Positions 1-6,636 of a stretch of 8,644 nt of DNA are shown piece by piece. A program made the translations under genes and the position numbers. Below the pieces are notes generated by a model. The model searched no databases. It was not told where the DNA came from and saw only the letters and a program-made list of their open reading frames with translations. The DNA comes from RYN-433 sp036558265 (GTDB lineage Bacteria; Planctomycetota; Phycisphaerae; Tepidisphaerales; Tepidisphaeraceae). The stretch spans positions 1 to 8,644 of the forward strand of contig DATBFY010000052.1 of NCBI GenBank assembly GCA_036558265.1, read 5' to 3'. Position 1 is the first letter of the stretch. Every line of letters begins with the position of its first letter.

Positions 1-2
1 AC

Positions 3-287
3 GAGTTTCTGGCCGATCGCGCGGAACGTCTGCGGCGCAACTTCCCCTACGCCGTGCCGATCGCGCCGGATCGTTATCACAAGGCAGACGTGAGCGGCGG
101 GATGTGGTACGGCGTGAGCTTACCGGCGGTGGCGGACGATCCGCCGCTAAACCACGAGCCGCATCGCACGACATTCGTGGGATACCTGGAGCTAACGTTG
201 CGCTGGGGCGGGTTTCCGGGGCTGGATCGCAGTCCGGGGCACAACTGGCCGGATGGGGAGATCGTGGACGCATGGCGGGATTCCTAA
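3..287 (+). CDS. C-terminal fragment of an unrecognised protein (5' truncated by window)
   Basis: The frame is open from the first complete codon at position 3 to a TAA at 285-287, giving the last 94 residues of a protein whose start lies outside the window. The fragment is rich in aromatic residues, Pro and Gly, and has a striking stretch, VGYLELTLRWGGFPGLDR, followed by HNWPDGEIVDAWRDS at the end. No membrane segment or signal is visible. I do not recognise the family with confidence; the 'RWGGFPGL' stretch is reminiscent of the C-terminal part of SMI1/KNR4-like proteins, but that is only a recollection. Internal GTG and ATG codons (for example GTG at 54) could start a shorter ORF, but the frame is open to the window edge, so truncation is the simpler reading. 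The next gene on this strand starts 178 bp later across a palindrome, so an operon link is unlikely. Confidence 0.7.
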   Translation, partial: EFLADRAERLRRNFPYAVPIAPDRYHKADVSGGMWYGVSLPAVADDPPLNHEPHRTTFVGYLELTLRWGGFPGLDRSPGHNWPDGEIVDAWRDS

Positions 288-314
288 TCAGTCATCCTAA
301 GATTGGCGCGTGAC

Positions 315-389
315 GTCATCCTGAGGTACTCCGAAGGATCTACGCCCCACGACGAACCGGCCAGATCCTTCGGAGTACCTCAGGATGAC
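315..389. repeat. Perfect 27-bp inverted repeat (REP/MITE-like palindrome) between genes
   Basis: The left arm is 315-341 (begins GTCATCCTGAGGTACTCC) and the right arm 363-389 (begins AGATCCTTCGGAGTACCTC). They are exact reverse complements over 27 bp, with a 21-nt loop (342-362). As RNA this would be a very stable hairpin. No run of T follows the right arm, so it is not a standard intrinsic terminator, although it could stop or protect the 3' end of the upstream transcript. A degenerate partial copy of the arm start lies at 291-302 (GTCATCCTAAGA). I recall the CATCCTGAG...GAAGGATCT theme from dispersed repeats in several environmental bacterial genomes, where its translation yields spurious ORFs. 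Repeat-family membership is inference. Confidence 0.85.
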
Positions 390-451
390 AGATGGCCCCT
401 GCACCTCCGCTACCGGCCGCCCACCTTGTACCTCTGACCACCGTCCGAACC

Positions 452-457
452 GATAAA
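452..457 (+). promoter_or_regulatory. Possible -10 box just upstream of the glycosyltransferase
   Basis: GATAAA lies 8 nt before the ATG at 466, and no Shine-Dalgarno sequence is present in between. Initiation about 7 nt downstream of the box would leave a leader of about 2 nt, so the mRNA would be essentially leaderless. No convincing -35 is seen at the usual spacing: TTGTAC at 426-431 is 20 nt away. The call is weak and rests mainly on the absence of an RBS and on the similar arrangement at folD. Confidence 0.3.
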
Positions 458-465
458 CAACCAAC

Positions 466-1743
466 ATGCCCGCGCCTTTTACCGCTTGTCGCCCCCTGCG
501 CATCGCCATCGACGCGCGCCTCTTCAGCGGCAAGTCCGGCGGGATCGAGCAGGTCGCGATCGGGCTGGTCGATGCGCTGTCGAAGCTGACCGACGGGGAT
601 GAGGAATACGTCGTGCTGGCGTATCCGCTCTCGCACGAGTGGATCAAACCGTACATCAAGGGGCCGTGCCGCTTGCTGGTCGCGCCGGGCGTTCGGCCGC
701 CGCCGGTCTGGAAACGCGTGGTCAAGCGCTGGCCGGCACTGGTCTCGGCGGGTCAGCGCGCGGGCGGGTGGCTTGCCCGGCGCTCGGTCACGCTCTCGCG
801 CTCGGACGGGACGATCGAGCGCGAGGGGGTGGAGGTCATGCACTTCATCCTGCAGAGGGCTTTCTTCACGAAAGTGCCCAGCCTCTATCACCCGCACGAT
901 TTGCAGCACGTGCACCTGCCGCAGTTCTTCCCGCCGCGCGAGCGGGTCAAGCGCGACGTGATGCTGCGCAGCTTCTGCAAGCAGGCCCGTGTCGTGTCGG
1001 TCACGTCGTCGTGGGTCAAGCGCGACCTGATGAGACAGTACGGCTTGCCCGACGAGAAGGTGGCGGTGGTGCCGCTGACCGGGGCGCTCGGAGCGTACCC
1101 GACGCCCAGCGACGATGATATTGTCGCGGCGCGACGGAAGTTCAACCTGCCCGAGGCGTTCGCGTTCTATCCCGCGCAGACCTGGCCGCACAAGAATCAC
1201 GCGGCGCTGCTGGAGGCGCTGGCGGTCCTTCGCGACCGGCATGGCGTGGTTGTGCCGCTGGTCTCGTCGGGCCATCAGAACGAGTATTTCGCGACGTTGC
1301 AGAAGCGCGTGGCGGAGTTACGGCTTGCCGAGCAGGTTCGGTTCGTCGGATTCGTGTCTCCGCTGGAGTTGCAGTGCCTGTATCGGGTTTGCCGTTGCGT
1401 GGTGATCCCGACGCTGTTCGAGGCGGCGAGCGGCCCGCTGAACGAGGCGTTCATGGCGGGAGCGGCGGCCGCATGCTCGAACGTGACATCCCTGCCCGAG
1501 CAGGCGGGCGAGAGCGCACTGGTCTTCGACCCAAACAAGGCCGACGAGATCGCGGCGGCGATCCTGCGGTTGTGGCACGATGAGACATTGCGACGAACGT
1601 TGATCGAGCGCGGGCGGGCGAACGTCGCGCGCTTTACCTGGGACCGGACCGCGCGGCATTTGCGGGCATGGTATCGGCGGCTCGGGGGGCGCCCGCTGAC
1701 CGATCAAGACCGGGCGATGCTCGAGGCGGCGCCATTGATCTGA
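466..1743 (+). CDS. Family 4 (GT-B) glycosyltransferase
   Basis: A 425-residue protein with the two-domain GT-B layout expected of GT4 enzymes, which transfer sugars from nucleotide-sugar donors to lipid carriers or growing polysaccharides at the cytoplasmic face of the membrane. The N-terminal domain opens with RIAIDARLFSGKSGGIEQV (residues 12-30), the usual first strand and glycine-rich loop. It also contains PHDLQHVHLPQFF (143-155), a segment typical of O-antigen and exopolysaccharide GT4 enzymes. The C-terminal donor domain starts near FYPAQTWPHKNH (234-245). It contains the retaining-enzyme EX7E motif E319-E327 (FEAASGPLNEAF), followed by the SLPEQAGESALVFDP segment (342-356). The length is normal for the family. 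There are no signal peptide or membrane helices. ATG 466 is the first start matching the domain, with no Shine-Dalgarno sequence upstream. It stands alone, so the acceptor and sugar cannot be inferred. The stop lies 43 bp from the convergent next gene. Confidence 0.92.
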   Translation: MPAPFTACRPLRIAIDARLFSGKSGGIEQVAIGLVDALSKLTDGDEEYVVLAYPLSHEWIKPYIKGPCRLLVAPGVRPPPVWKRVVKRWPALVSAGQRAGGWLARRSVTLSRSDGTIEREGVEVMHFILQRAFFTKVPSLYHPHDLQHVHLPQFFPPRERVKRDVMLRSFCKQARVVSVTSSWVKRDLMRQYGLPDEKVAVVPLTGALGAYPTPSDDDIVAARRKFNLPEAFAFYPAQTWPHKNHAALLEALAVLRDRHGVVVPLVSSGHQNEYFATLQKRVAELRLAEQVRFVGFVSPLELQCLYRVCRCVVIPTLFEAASGPLNEAFMAGAAAACSNVTSLPEQAGESALVFDPNKADEIAAAILRLWHDETLRRTLIERGRANVARFTWDRTARHLRAWYRRLGGRPLTDQDRAMLEAAPLI

Positions 1744-1745
1744 TC

Positions 1746-1758
1746 GCGCGATTCGCGC
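1746..1758. other. Small GC hairpin between convergent genes
   Basis: GCGCG-ATT-CGCGC forms a 5-bp stem in the 43-bp gap between the glycosyltransferase stop and the DUF4026-type stop. There is no U-tract. It could act as a weak bidirectional 3'-end structure, but it is short enough to be chance in high-GC DNA. Confidence 0.25.
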
Positions 1759-1786
1759 CGGGCGCGGCGGCAGGACCGTCCCCGTG

Positions 1787-3112
1787 CTATCCCGCCTCCG
1801 AATGCCGCCGCGCGCTCTGCATTAACTGGCGGAAGCGGTCGCGGTTGGCGCGGATCTGCCTGGCGGGCACGGTGTGCCGCGGGGTGATCGTGCCCAGGGG
1901 GGTCAGGATCGACCAGTCGGTCAGGCGCGTGACCTTGTGCCAGGCCCGCTGGCCCTTGCTCATCCGCTCGATGGCGAACGGCGAGCTGACCAGGGTGGCG
2001 TCGATCCGGTCGTCGCCGAACTCGTTGACGCTGAACCAGAGGTGCTCGCGGTCGTCCGGGGCGCCGCCGTCGATGCGGTAGCCCAGCTTGGCGATGACCG
2101 GGAATTCAAACTCGGCGAACTCCCCGGCGAGTTGGCGGAATTGAAGGTAGGTCCCCAGCGCCCGCTCGGCCATCAGGCTCGTCGCCGCCGTCGAGAAGGG
2201 GACGGTCATCTCGTCGGGCATCTCATCGGATAACAGGCGGCTTGGCGTGACATGGCCGAACCGCCGGGCGAACCACCCGCCGGCCGTCACGTTGCAGAGG
2301 ACCGCGCGGTCGCGGTTGTGCTCGTCATCGGCACCGGGGCGCAGGTCGTCGTCGGCGCCTGCGGCGCGACGAATGAAGTCGCGCACGTCCACGAAGCGCA
2401 CGTCCCCGCCGGGCGACATGAGACCGAACCGCGGGGTGTTCCGCTGCACCGCCCCTTCGAGAATCGCGAAGGCGATTGCGCGCAGGGCATCGCGCCCGCG
2501 GCCCAGGATGTCGTCCGACGGGTGCAGGACGTCGAAATCGAAGAGGCCGATCTCTGCCAGCCCGTGCGAGTGGAGCCAGACGACCTCGTCGTCGTCTTCG
2601 TCGGCGGCGGTGACGGCGTGCAGGGTGTAGAGGGATTCGATGTCCAGGTCGGCGTCGTGGGCGAGCTCGTCTTCCAGGGCCTCGCGCGGCCAGAAGCGCT
2701 GGGCGGTATTGTCGACCGCCACGATGCCGTCGTTGCCCATGACGGCGTCCAGGAACCTCAGGAGCGTCTTGCGGTCGCGCAGGACGTCCTGGCGCTGGCC
2801 TTCGCAGACGACGCTGACGGTCGATTCGCCGAGGTACGCCTCTTCGCGCTCCTCGCGGGTGAGCATCGGATCGAAGTCGATGAGTTGCCGCGGCGGGCGC
2901 GGGCAGTCGCGCAGGCAGATGACGTCGGCTTGGCCAAGCTGGGGGTGGGCGAGCTTGATCGCCCAGTGCGCCGCGCGGCTGGCCTCGACGGGCTGGATGA
3001 CGAAGCCGCGATCGCCCAGGGAGGCGAATTCCTCCGCGCGGGGCGCGACCCGCCCGCGGAAGAGGACGGAGCCCGCGCACGTCGTCTTCTTGTTCCGCCA
3101 CGCCCAGCCCAT
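1787..3112 (-). CDS. DUF4026 / DUF2314 domain protein, function unknown
   Basis: A 441-residue soluble protein without signal peptide or membrane helix. The central part resembles DUF4026: an acidic segment leads to EVVWLHSHGLAEIGLFDFDV (176-195), the His-x-His-Gly-Leu segment being the clearest hallmark. The C-terminal part, about 335-415, resembles DUF2314 (the family of E. coli YegJ): EHLWFSVNEF (356-365), then a Gly-containing turn near 387 and TDWSIL (398-403). The combination is known from uncharacterised bacterial proteins; no biochemical role is established, and I assign none. Residues 251-270 form a highly charged Asp/Arg-rich linker. The start is ATG at 3110-3112, with a purine-rich GGTGGTGGGTG stretch upstream. 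The gene lies 46 bp behind the TauE-like gene on the same strand, so co-transcription is likely. Domain names are from memory of motifs, not from a search. Confidence 0.82.
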   Translation of the reverse strand: MGWAWRNKKTTCAGSVLFRGRVAPRAEEFASLGDRGFVIQPVEASRAAHWAIKLAHPQLGQADVICLRDCPRPPRQLIDFDPMLTREEREEAYLGESTVSVVCEGQRQDVLRDRKTLLRFLDAVMGNDGIVAVDNTAQRFWPREALEDELAHDADLDIESLYTLHAVTAADEDDDEVVWLHSHGLAEIGLFDFDVLHPSDDILGRGRDALRAIAFAILEGAVQRNTPRFGLMSPGGDVRFVDVRDFIRRAAGADDDLRPGADDEHNRDRAVLCNVTAGGWFARRFGHVTPSRLLSDEMPDEMTVPFSTAATSLMAERALGTYLQFRQLAGEFAEFEFPVIAKLGYRIDGGAPDDREHLWFSVNEFGDDRIDATLVSSPFAIERMSKGQRAWHKVTRLTDWSILTPLGTITPRHTVPARQIRANRDRFRQLMQSARRHSEAG

Positions 3113-3140
3113 GTCACACCCACCACCCGCGCCAGATCGG

Positions 3141-3146
3141 ATTATC
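3141..3146 (-). promoter_or_regulatory. Possible -10 box upstream of the DUF4026-type gene
   Basis: On the minus strand GATAAT (as TGATAAT) lies 28 nt before the ATG, in the gap behind the TauE-like gene. It matches the sigma-70 -10 consensus at five of six positions, but no good -35 is visible. It might give the downstream gene its own transcript in addition to read-through. Confidence 0.3.
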
Positions 3147-3158
3147 AGTCTGTCAGAG

Positions 3159-3959
3159 TTACGCCCTCGTCAGTCCCTCGATGCCTCGGAACAGAATATA
3201 CCAACCCAGCACGAAAGTGATCGCGTAGACCCACGTTGTGAACAGGGTATCGTGGATCCGCCGATTCACCCAGAAGCCGAACACCGCCCCGGCCAGCACC
3301 AGCGGCACGAACCGCAGCGCGAACGCCGGCGAGATCTCGTTGAAGAGGCCTGCCTGATAGTAGCCCGGCAGCTTGGCGGAATTCACCAGGAAGAAATAAA
3401 CCGCGCACGTTCCGACGAATACACCGCGCTCCAGACGTTGCGGGAGCAGGTGGAGGGCGACGATCGGCCCGGCGGCGTGCGCGAGCGTACTGCTGAGGCC
3501 GGCGAACGCGCCCACCGCCGTACTTTTGCCGATCGACGGGCGGTATTGTGGCACCCCGTGTGTCGCGCGCCACTGCCGGTACCACTGGAGGGACACCAGG
3601 ATGACCGACTCCAGGCCGATCACCAGGTTGATCAGCGCCGCCGACAGGTCCTTCCTGGACATGAACCAGCTCAGCAGTGCGGTTCCCGCGGCGATGCCGA
3701 TCAGGGTTCCCACGGCCAGACGTCCGATGATGCGCATCGAGAACTGCCGGCGGTACTGCCAGATGGCGATGAGGTCGCCGACCATCAGGAGCGGCAGGAG
3801 CAGTGGCAAGGTGGCCTGGCCGCCCCCGCGCGGGTCGACGTGCCGCATGCCGATGGCGGTCAGCGGGGCGATGATGAACGCCGCCCCAGCCCCAAAGCCG
3901 CTCTTGGTCACGCCGATCAGGAAGATTGCCAGGCAGACGACCGCCCACCAGATGGACAT
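3159..3959 (-). CDS. TauE/SafE family membrane transporter (putative sulfite/organosulfur anion exporter)
   Basis: A 266-residue, strongly hydrophobic protein with about eight predicted membrane segments in two halves, as in the TauE/SafE (DUF81) family, members of which move sulfite, sulfoacetate and related anions across the inner membrane. Family hallmarks are visible in both repeats: GVTKSGFGAGAAFIIAPL (16-33) in the first half, and GLSSTLAHAAGPIVALHLLP (154-173) followed by LERGVFVGT (176-184) and NSAKLPGY (193-200) in the second. The length is typical. The ATG at 3957-3959 is followed directly by the first membrane helix, so a longer N-terminus is not needed; the Shine-Dalgarno signal is weak. 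The substrate cannot be told from sequence, and no sulfur-metabolism genes flank it. It is first in a likely two-gene unit with the DUF4026-type gene, and it is divergent from the sigma factor gene across 128 bp. Confidence 0.92.
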   Translation of the reverse strand: MSIWWAVVCLAIFLIGVTKSGFGAGAAFIIAPLTAIGMRHVDPRGGGQATLPLLLPLLMVGDLIAIWQYRRQFSMRIIGRLAVGTLIGIAAGTALLSWFMSRKDLSAALINLVIGLESVILVSLQWYRQWRATHGVPQYRPSIGKSTAVGAFAGLSSTLAHAAGPIVALHLLPQRLERGVFVGTCAVYFFLVNSAKLPGYYQAGLFNEISPAFALRFVPLVLAGAVFGFWVNRRIHDTLFTTWVYAITFVLGWYILFRGIEGLTRA

Positions 3960-4087
3960 AGGGCTGGGGACGATAACGGGAATGAGATTCGATGACCACG
4001 CGCCGGGACAGAGCGCGCGAGTTGCCAGATTTTTGTCCGGGGTCCGAACCGGTCGTCCGTATATCTTTGATGATGGGCACTTGCGTC
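3960..4087. promoter_or_regulatory. Divergent intergenic region: transporter / sigma factor promoters
   Basis: This 128-bp spacer must carry promoters for both flanking genes. For the sigma factor, TATATC (4060-4065) is the best -10 candidate, placed 7 nt before an in-frame ATG at 4073 and 22 nt before ATG 4088. For the transporter, TATCGT on the minus strand (3970-3975) is a weak -10 match 10 nt before its ATG. Neither has a clear -35. No strong inverted repeat or operator was found. Autoregulation by the encoded sigma factor is possible but not shown. Confidence 0.4.
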
Positions 4088-5704
4088 ATGACCGAGGACG
4101 ACGACCGCACGCTCTTGGACCGGTACGTTCGGCGGCGATCGCACGAGGCGTTCGCCGAGCTGGTGCGCCGGCACGTGGACAGCGTGTACGCCTCCGCGCT
4201 GCGGCAGGTGCGGGACCCCGCGCTGGCGGAGGACGTGACGCAGGCGGTGTTCATCGTTCTGGCGAAGAAGGCGGCGTCGCTCGCGGGGGCGGTCGTGCTC
4301 GCCGGGTGGCTGATCCGGGCCACGCATTATGCCGCCCGGGATGCGTTGAAGCTCGAGTCCCGCCGCCGCCGCATCGAACGGAACTATGCCGCCATGTCAC
4401 CGACTCAAACCCCGCCGGACGATGAAGGCCTTGCGCGAGATCTGTGGCCTCAGGTCGACCGCGCGCTGGCGCGGTTGAAGGAAGCCGATCGCGGCGCGAT
4501 CGCGTTGCGATACCTGCAGGGCCGCTCGCTGGCCGAGGTCGCATCGGCGCTGAAGGTCTCGGAGGAGGGGGCGTCGAAGCGCCTGCAGCGCGCGATCGGC
4601 AAGCTGCGAGACTATTTCATCCGCCACCCGATCACGCCCAGCATGCCGGCCTTCTCCGCCGCGCTGGCGCGATTGCCGCGCGCGACCGCCCCCCCGGGAT
4701 TGGCGGAGCATGCCGTCGCCTCGGCCCTGCTGGGCGGGACGTCTGCCGCGGGGCAAGCCGCCGTGATCGCCAAAGGAGCGCTCAAGATGATCGCCTGGAG
4801 TCATGCAAAGGTCGTCGCCGCCGCGTTGGTTGTCGTGCTGGTCGCGGCCGTCACGGTCGGGACGCTCGCGATGGTGCGCGCCGCCGATCCGCCGCAGACG
4901 GCCGACAAGGCGACGCCCGCGCAAGCCGCACCGGCCGATCATCCGCCAACCACGGCGGGCCTGGCGGATGGCGTCTCCGTGGAGGTCGTCGGGATTTCGG
5001 ATTATCCCTCTGCGGGCAAGGCGTGGTGGCGGGCGGACGGCTCGGCGCTGCCTGCGGCCCCGTACGTCAAAATGAGCGGAATGCTCGGGGATCGCAACCA
5101 GAGCGGCCGTGAGATCGCCGTGCGCATCAACGATCGGACGGCTGGCGGGCCCGAGCCGGCATCGGTGACGTGGTCGATTTCGCCGGGCGGATCGTACGCG
5201 GGCGGCGCCGCGTACGACCGCGCGGGGCGCGCCGTCGCCGGGCTGGAGGCTCGGGCGTATGCGCTGCCTCGCGCGGCGTCCGGCGTCAGGCTGCGGGTCG
5301 ATGTCGCGATGGGTCCCTGGAGGACGAAGTACGCCGCTGGCGCTGACGGGAGCGTCGCGTCGATCGCCGGTGAGGTGTTCAACTTCGGCACCGCGTTCGA
5401 GGCCAAGGGGGGCGCGGAGTTCACCTTCACCCGGGCCGGCGGACGCGGCGGGCTGGACGCCACGCGCGTGGTGGTCATCGATAAGGCCGGGAAGTCGCAC
5501 ACGGCGCAAACGATGCGCGCGGCCTCATCCGGTGCAGTGACCAGCGGCCAATATCACGCCGACGTTTTGCCGCGAGATATCAAGGAGCTTCGCTTTCAGA
5601 CCCGCCCGTACGACCAGTGGATCGAGATCCGCAACGTGTGCGTCGATCCCGCCAAGCCTATGAAGGTGGAAACCGCCACGAGTGATCTCGAGCGCGGACT
5701 GTAG
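4088..5704 (+). CDS. ECF-type sigma factor fused to a transmembrane helix and large C-terminal domain
   Basis: A 538-residue protein from ATG 4088 (MTEDDDRTLLDRYV). In-frame ATGs at 4073, 4070 and 3992 would add 5, 6 or 32 residues; the extra N-terminus looks non-conserved. Region 2 spans about residues 18-98 (HEAFAELVRRHVDSVYASAL, then DPALAEDVTQAVFIVLAKK, then GWLIRATHYAARDALK). Region 4 spans about 118-178, with the helix-turn-helix QGRSLAEVASALKVSEEGAS (residues 144-163). These would bind core RNA polymerase and promoter DNA. An Ala/Pro-rich linker leads to a single membrane helix, about 241-264 (HAKVVAAALVVVLVAAVTVG), and then about 270 residues that should lie outside the cytoplasm. The outer part (about 298-523) is Gly/Ala-rich, apparently beta-rich, and ends in FQTRPYDQWIEIRNV. 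Long C-terminal extensions are known for planctomycete ECF sigma factors. The fusion suggests a one-protein sensor that needs no separate anti-sigma factor; none is encoded next to it. The target promoters are unknown. Confidence 0.9.
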   Translation: MTEDDDRTLLDRYVRRRSHEAFAELVRRHVDSVYASALRQVRDPALAEDVTQAVFIVLAKKAASLAGAVVLAGWLIRATHYAARDALKLESRRRRIERNYAAMSPTQTPPDDEGLARDLWPQVDRALARLKEADRGAIALRYLQGRSLAEVASALKVSEEGASKRLQRAIGKLRDYFIRHPITPSMPAFSAALARLPRATAPPGLAEHAVASALLGGTSAAGQAAVIAKGALKMIAWSHAKVVAAALVVVLVAAVTVGTLAMVRAADPPQTADKATPAQAAPADHPPTTAGLADGVSVEVVGISDYPSAGKAWWRADGSALPAAPYVKMSGMLGDRNQSGREIAVRINDRTAGGPEPASVTWSISPGGSYAGGAAYDRAGRAVAGLEARAYALPRAASGVRLRVDVAMGPWRTKYAAGADGSVASIAGEVFNFGTAFEAKGGAEFTFTRAGGRGGLDATRVVVIDKAGKSHTAQTMRAASSGAVTSGQYHADVLPRDIKELRFQTRPYDQWIEIRNVCVDPAKPMKVETATSDLERGL

Positions 5705-5706
5705 CT

Positions 5707-6588
5707 TTAATACAAGTCCCGCGGCTGCTTGAAGATCAATTCCGCGCTGCGCAGCGTGTTGCGGAGCAGGATCGCGACGGTCATGGGCCCGACGCCGCCC
5801 GGCACCGGCGTGATGTGGGCAGCCTTCTTCGCCACCGCGTCGAAATCGACGTCACCGACCGTGCGGCTGGTCCCGTCCGTCAGTTTGACGCGATTGATCC
5901 CCACATCGATCACAACGGCTCCCTCGCGCACGTGTTCGGCGGAAATGAGGTTCGGCTTGCCAACTGCCACGACCAGCACGTCTGCCCGGCGGGTGTGGGC
6001 GCCCAGGTCGCGCGTGGCGATATGACATAGCGTGACCGTGGCCATCTGCTCGGTCAACAGGAGCGCGATGGGCTTGCCGGCGATCTCGCTGGCGCCGACG
6101 ACGACCGCCTCCGCCCCGCGCAACGCGACGCCCGTAGACTGGATCAACTCGATCACCGCCAGCGCCGTGCAGGGGGCGATCAGCGTGTGGCCGTAAACAA
6201 CGTAACCGATGTTGGCGGGGTTTACGCCCTCGACGTCCTTCACCGGGTCGATCTTGTACTGAAGCTCGGTGGCATCGAGATGCCTGGGCAGCGGCAGGTG
6301 GAGCATGATGCCGGTGACCGACAAGTCGCGGTTGAGCCGCTCGATCGTGCCGGCGACGTCGTCGAACGCCGCGTCGGCTGCGAGGGTGATCAGGTCATAA
6401 TCGATGCCGACGGCGGCGCAGGTTTCCTTCTGGCGCTGCGCATAGAGCTCCCCCGCGGGCGTTGAGCCCACGAGGACGGCACTGAGGTGAACGCGCTTGC
6501 CCGCGTTGGCGAGGTCCGCGATGCGGGCCTTCACCCGCTCGCGGATCTGTTTGGCCAGGGCGGCGCCGTCGATGATCTGCTGGGGCAT
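5707..6588 (-). CDS. folD: FolD-family methylenetetrahydrofolate dehydrogenase/cyclohydrolase with altered active site
   Basis: A 293-residue, full-length FolD. The family normally oxidises 5,10-methylene-THF to 5,10-methenyl-THF with NADP and then hydrolyses it to 10-formyl-THF in the cytoplasm. Visible landmarks are the N-terminal IIDGAALAKQIRERV (5-19), GIMLHLPLP (93-101), DPVKDVEGVNPANIG (114-128), the Rossmann segment VVVGASEIAGKP (162-173) and the C-terminal TPVPGGVGPMTVAILLRNTL (260-279). The catalytic Tyr is kept (Y49), but the residue four positions later, normally the essential Lys (E. coli K54, human K56), is Q53; a Lys sits one step on at 54. The active-site Gln of VQLPLP is H97, and the Asp of KDVDG is E120. 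The usual Arg after the Gly in GRS is A166, and the Ser of CHS is I190; both normally contact the NADP 2'-phosphate. It may therefore be a dehydrogenase-only or NAD-using variant. It shares a strand with the small basic protein 48 bp upstream but has its own strong -10 box. Confidence 0.96.
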   Translation of the reverse strand: MPQQIIDGAALAKQIRERVKARIADLANAGKRVHLSAVLVGSTPAGELYAQRQKETCAAVGIDYDLITLAADAAFDDVAGTIERLNRDLSVTGIMLHLPLPRHLDATELQYKIDPVKDVEGVNPANIGYVVYGHTLIAPCTALAVIELIQSTGVALRGAEAVVVGASEIAGKPIALLLTEQMATVTLCHIATRDLGAHTRRADVLVVAVGKPNLISAEHVREGAVVIDVGINRVKLTDGTSRTVGDVDFDAVAKKAAHITPVPGGVGPMTVAILLRNTLRSAELIFKQPRDLY

Positions 6589-6597
6589 ACGCGCGGC

Positions 6598-6625
6598 ATT
6601 ATACGGATCGCGCGCGCGGTGTCCC
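6598..6625 (-). promoter_or_regulatory. folD promoter giving a near-leaderless transcript
   Basis: On the minus strand GGGACA (6620-6625, four of six to the -35 consensus) is separated by 16 bp from a perfect TATAAT (6598-6603). Initiation about 7 nt past the -10 box falls at about 6591, only about 3 nt before the folD ATG (6588). No Shine-Dalgarno sequence can fit, so translation would be leaderless. A perfect TATAAT is unlikely by chance in DNA this GC-rich. Confidence 0.65.
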
Positions 6626-6636
6626 GCGCATGCCGG

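Noticed and set aside
315..389. CRISPR repeat or phage attachment site
   Set aside because: There is only one inverted pair and no regularly spaced direct repeats or spacers. No integrase or tRNA is nearby.
340..1275. 311-residue minus-strand ORF opposite the glycosyltransferase
   Set aside because: It is Arg/Asp/Gln-rich with no domain, lies fully antisense to a clear GT4 gene, and its C-terminal end is translated from the inverted repeat. It is a high-GC shadow.
2252..3220. 322-residue plus-strand ORF
   Set aside because: It is antisense to the DUF4026/DUF2314-type gene, and its Val/Ala/Gly/Asp-rich composition is typical of a shadow frame. The minus-strand frame has recognisable domains.
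2640..3995. 451-residue plus-strand ORF
   Set aside because: It spans two minus-strand genes and their gap, is full of Arg/Ser/Asp low complexity, and shows no motif. The TauE frame opposite is unambiguous.
3145..4323. 392-residue minus-strand ORF
   Set aside because: It overlaps both the TauE-like gene and the sigma factor in a different frame, with Arg/Pro-rich content and no membrane helices.
4397..5509. 370-residue minus-strand ORF
   Set aside because: It is antisense to the sigma factor gene, is Arg/Gly-rich and has no domain.
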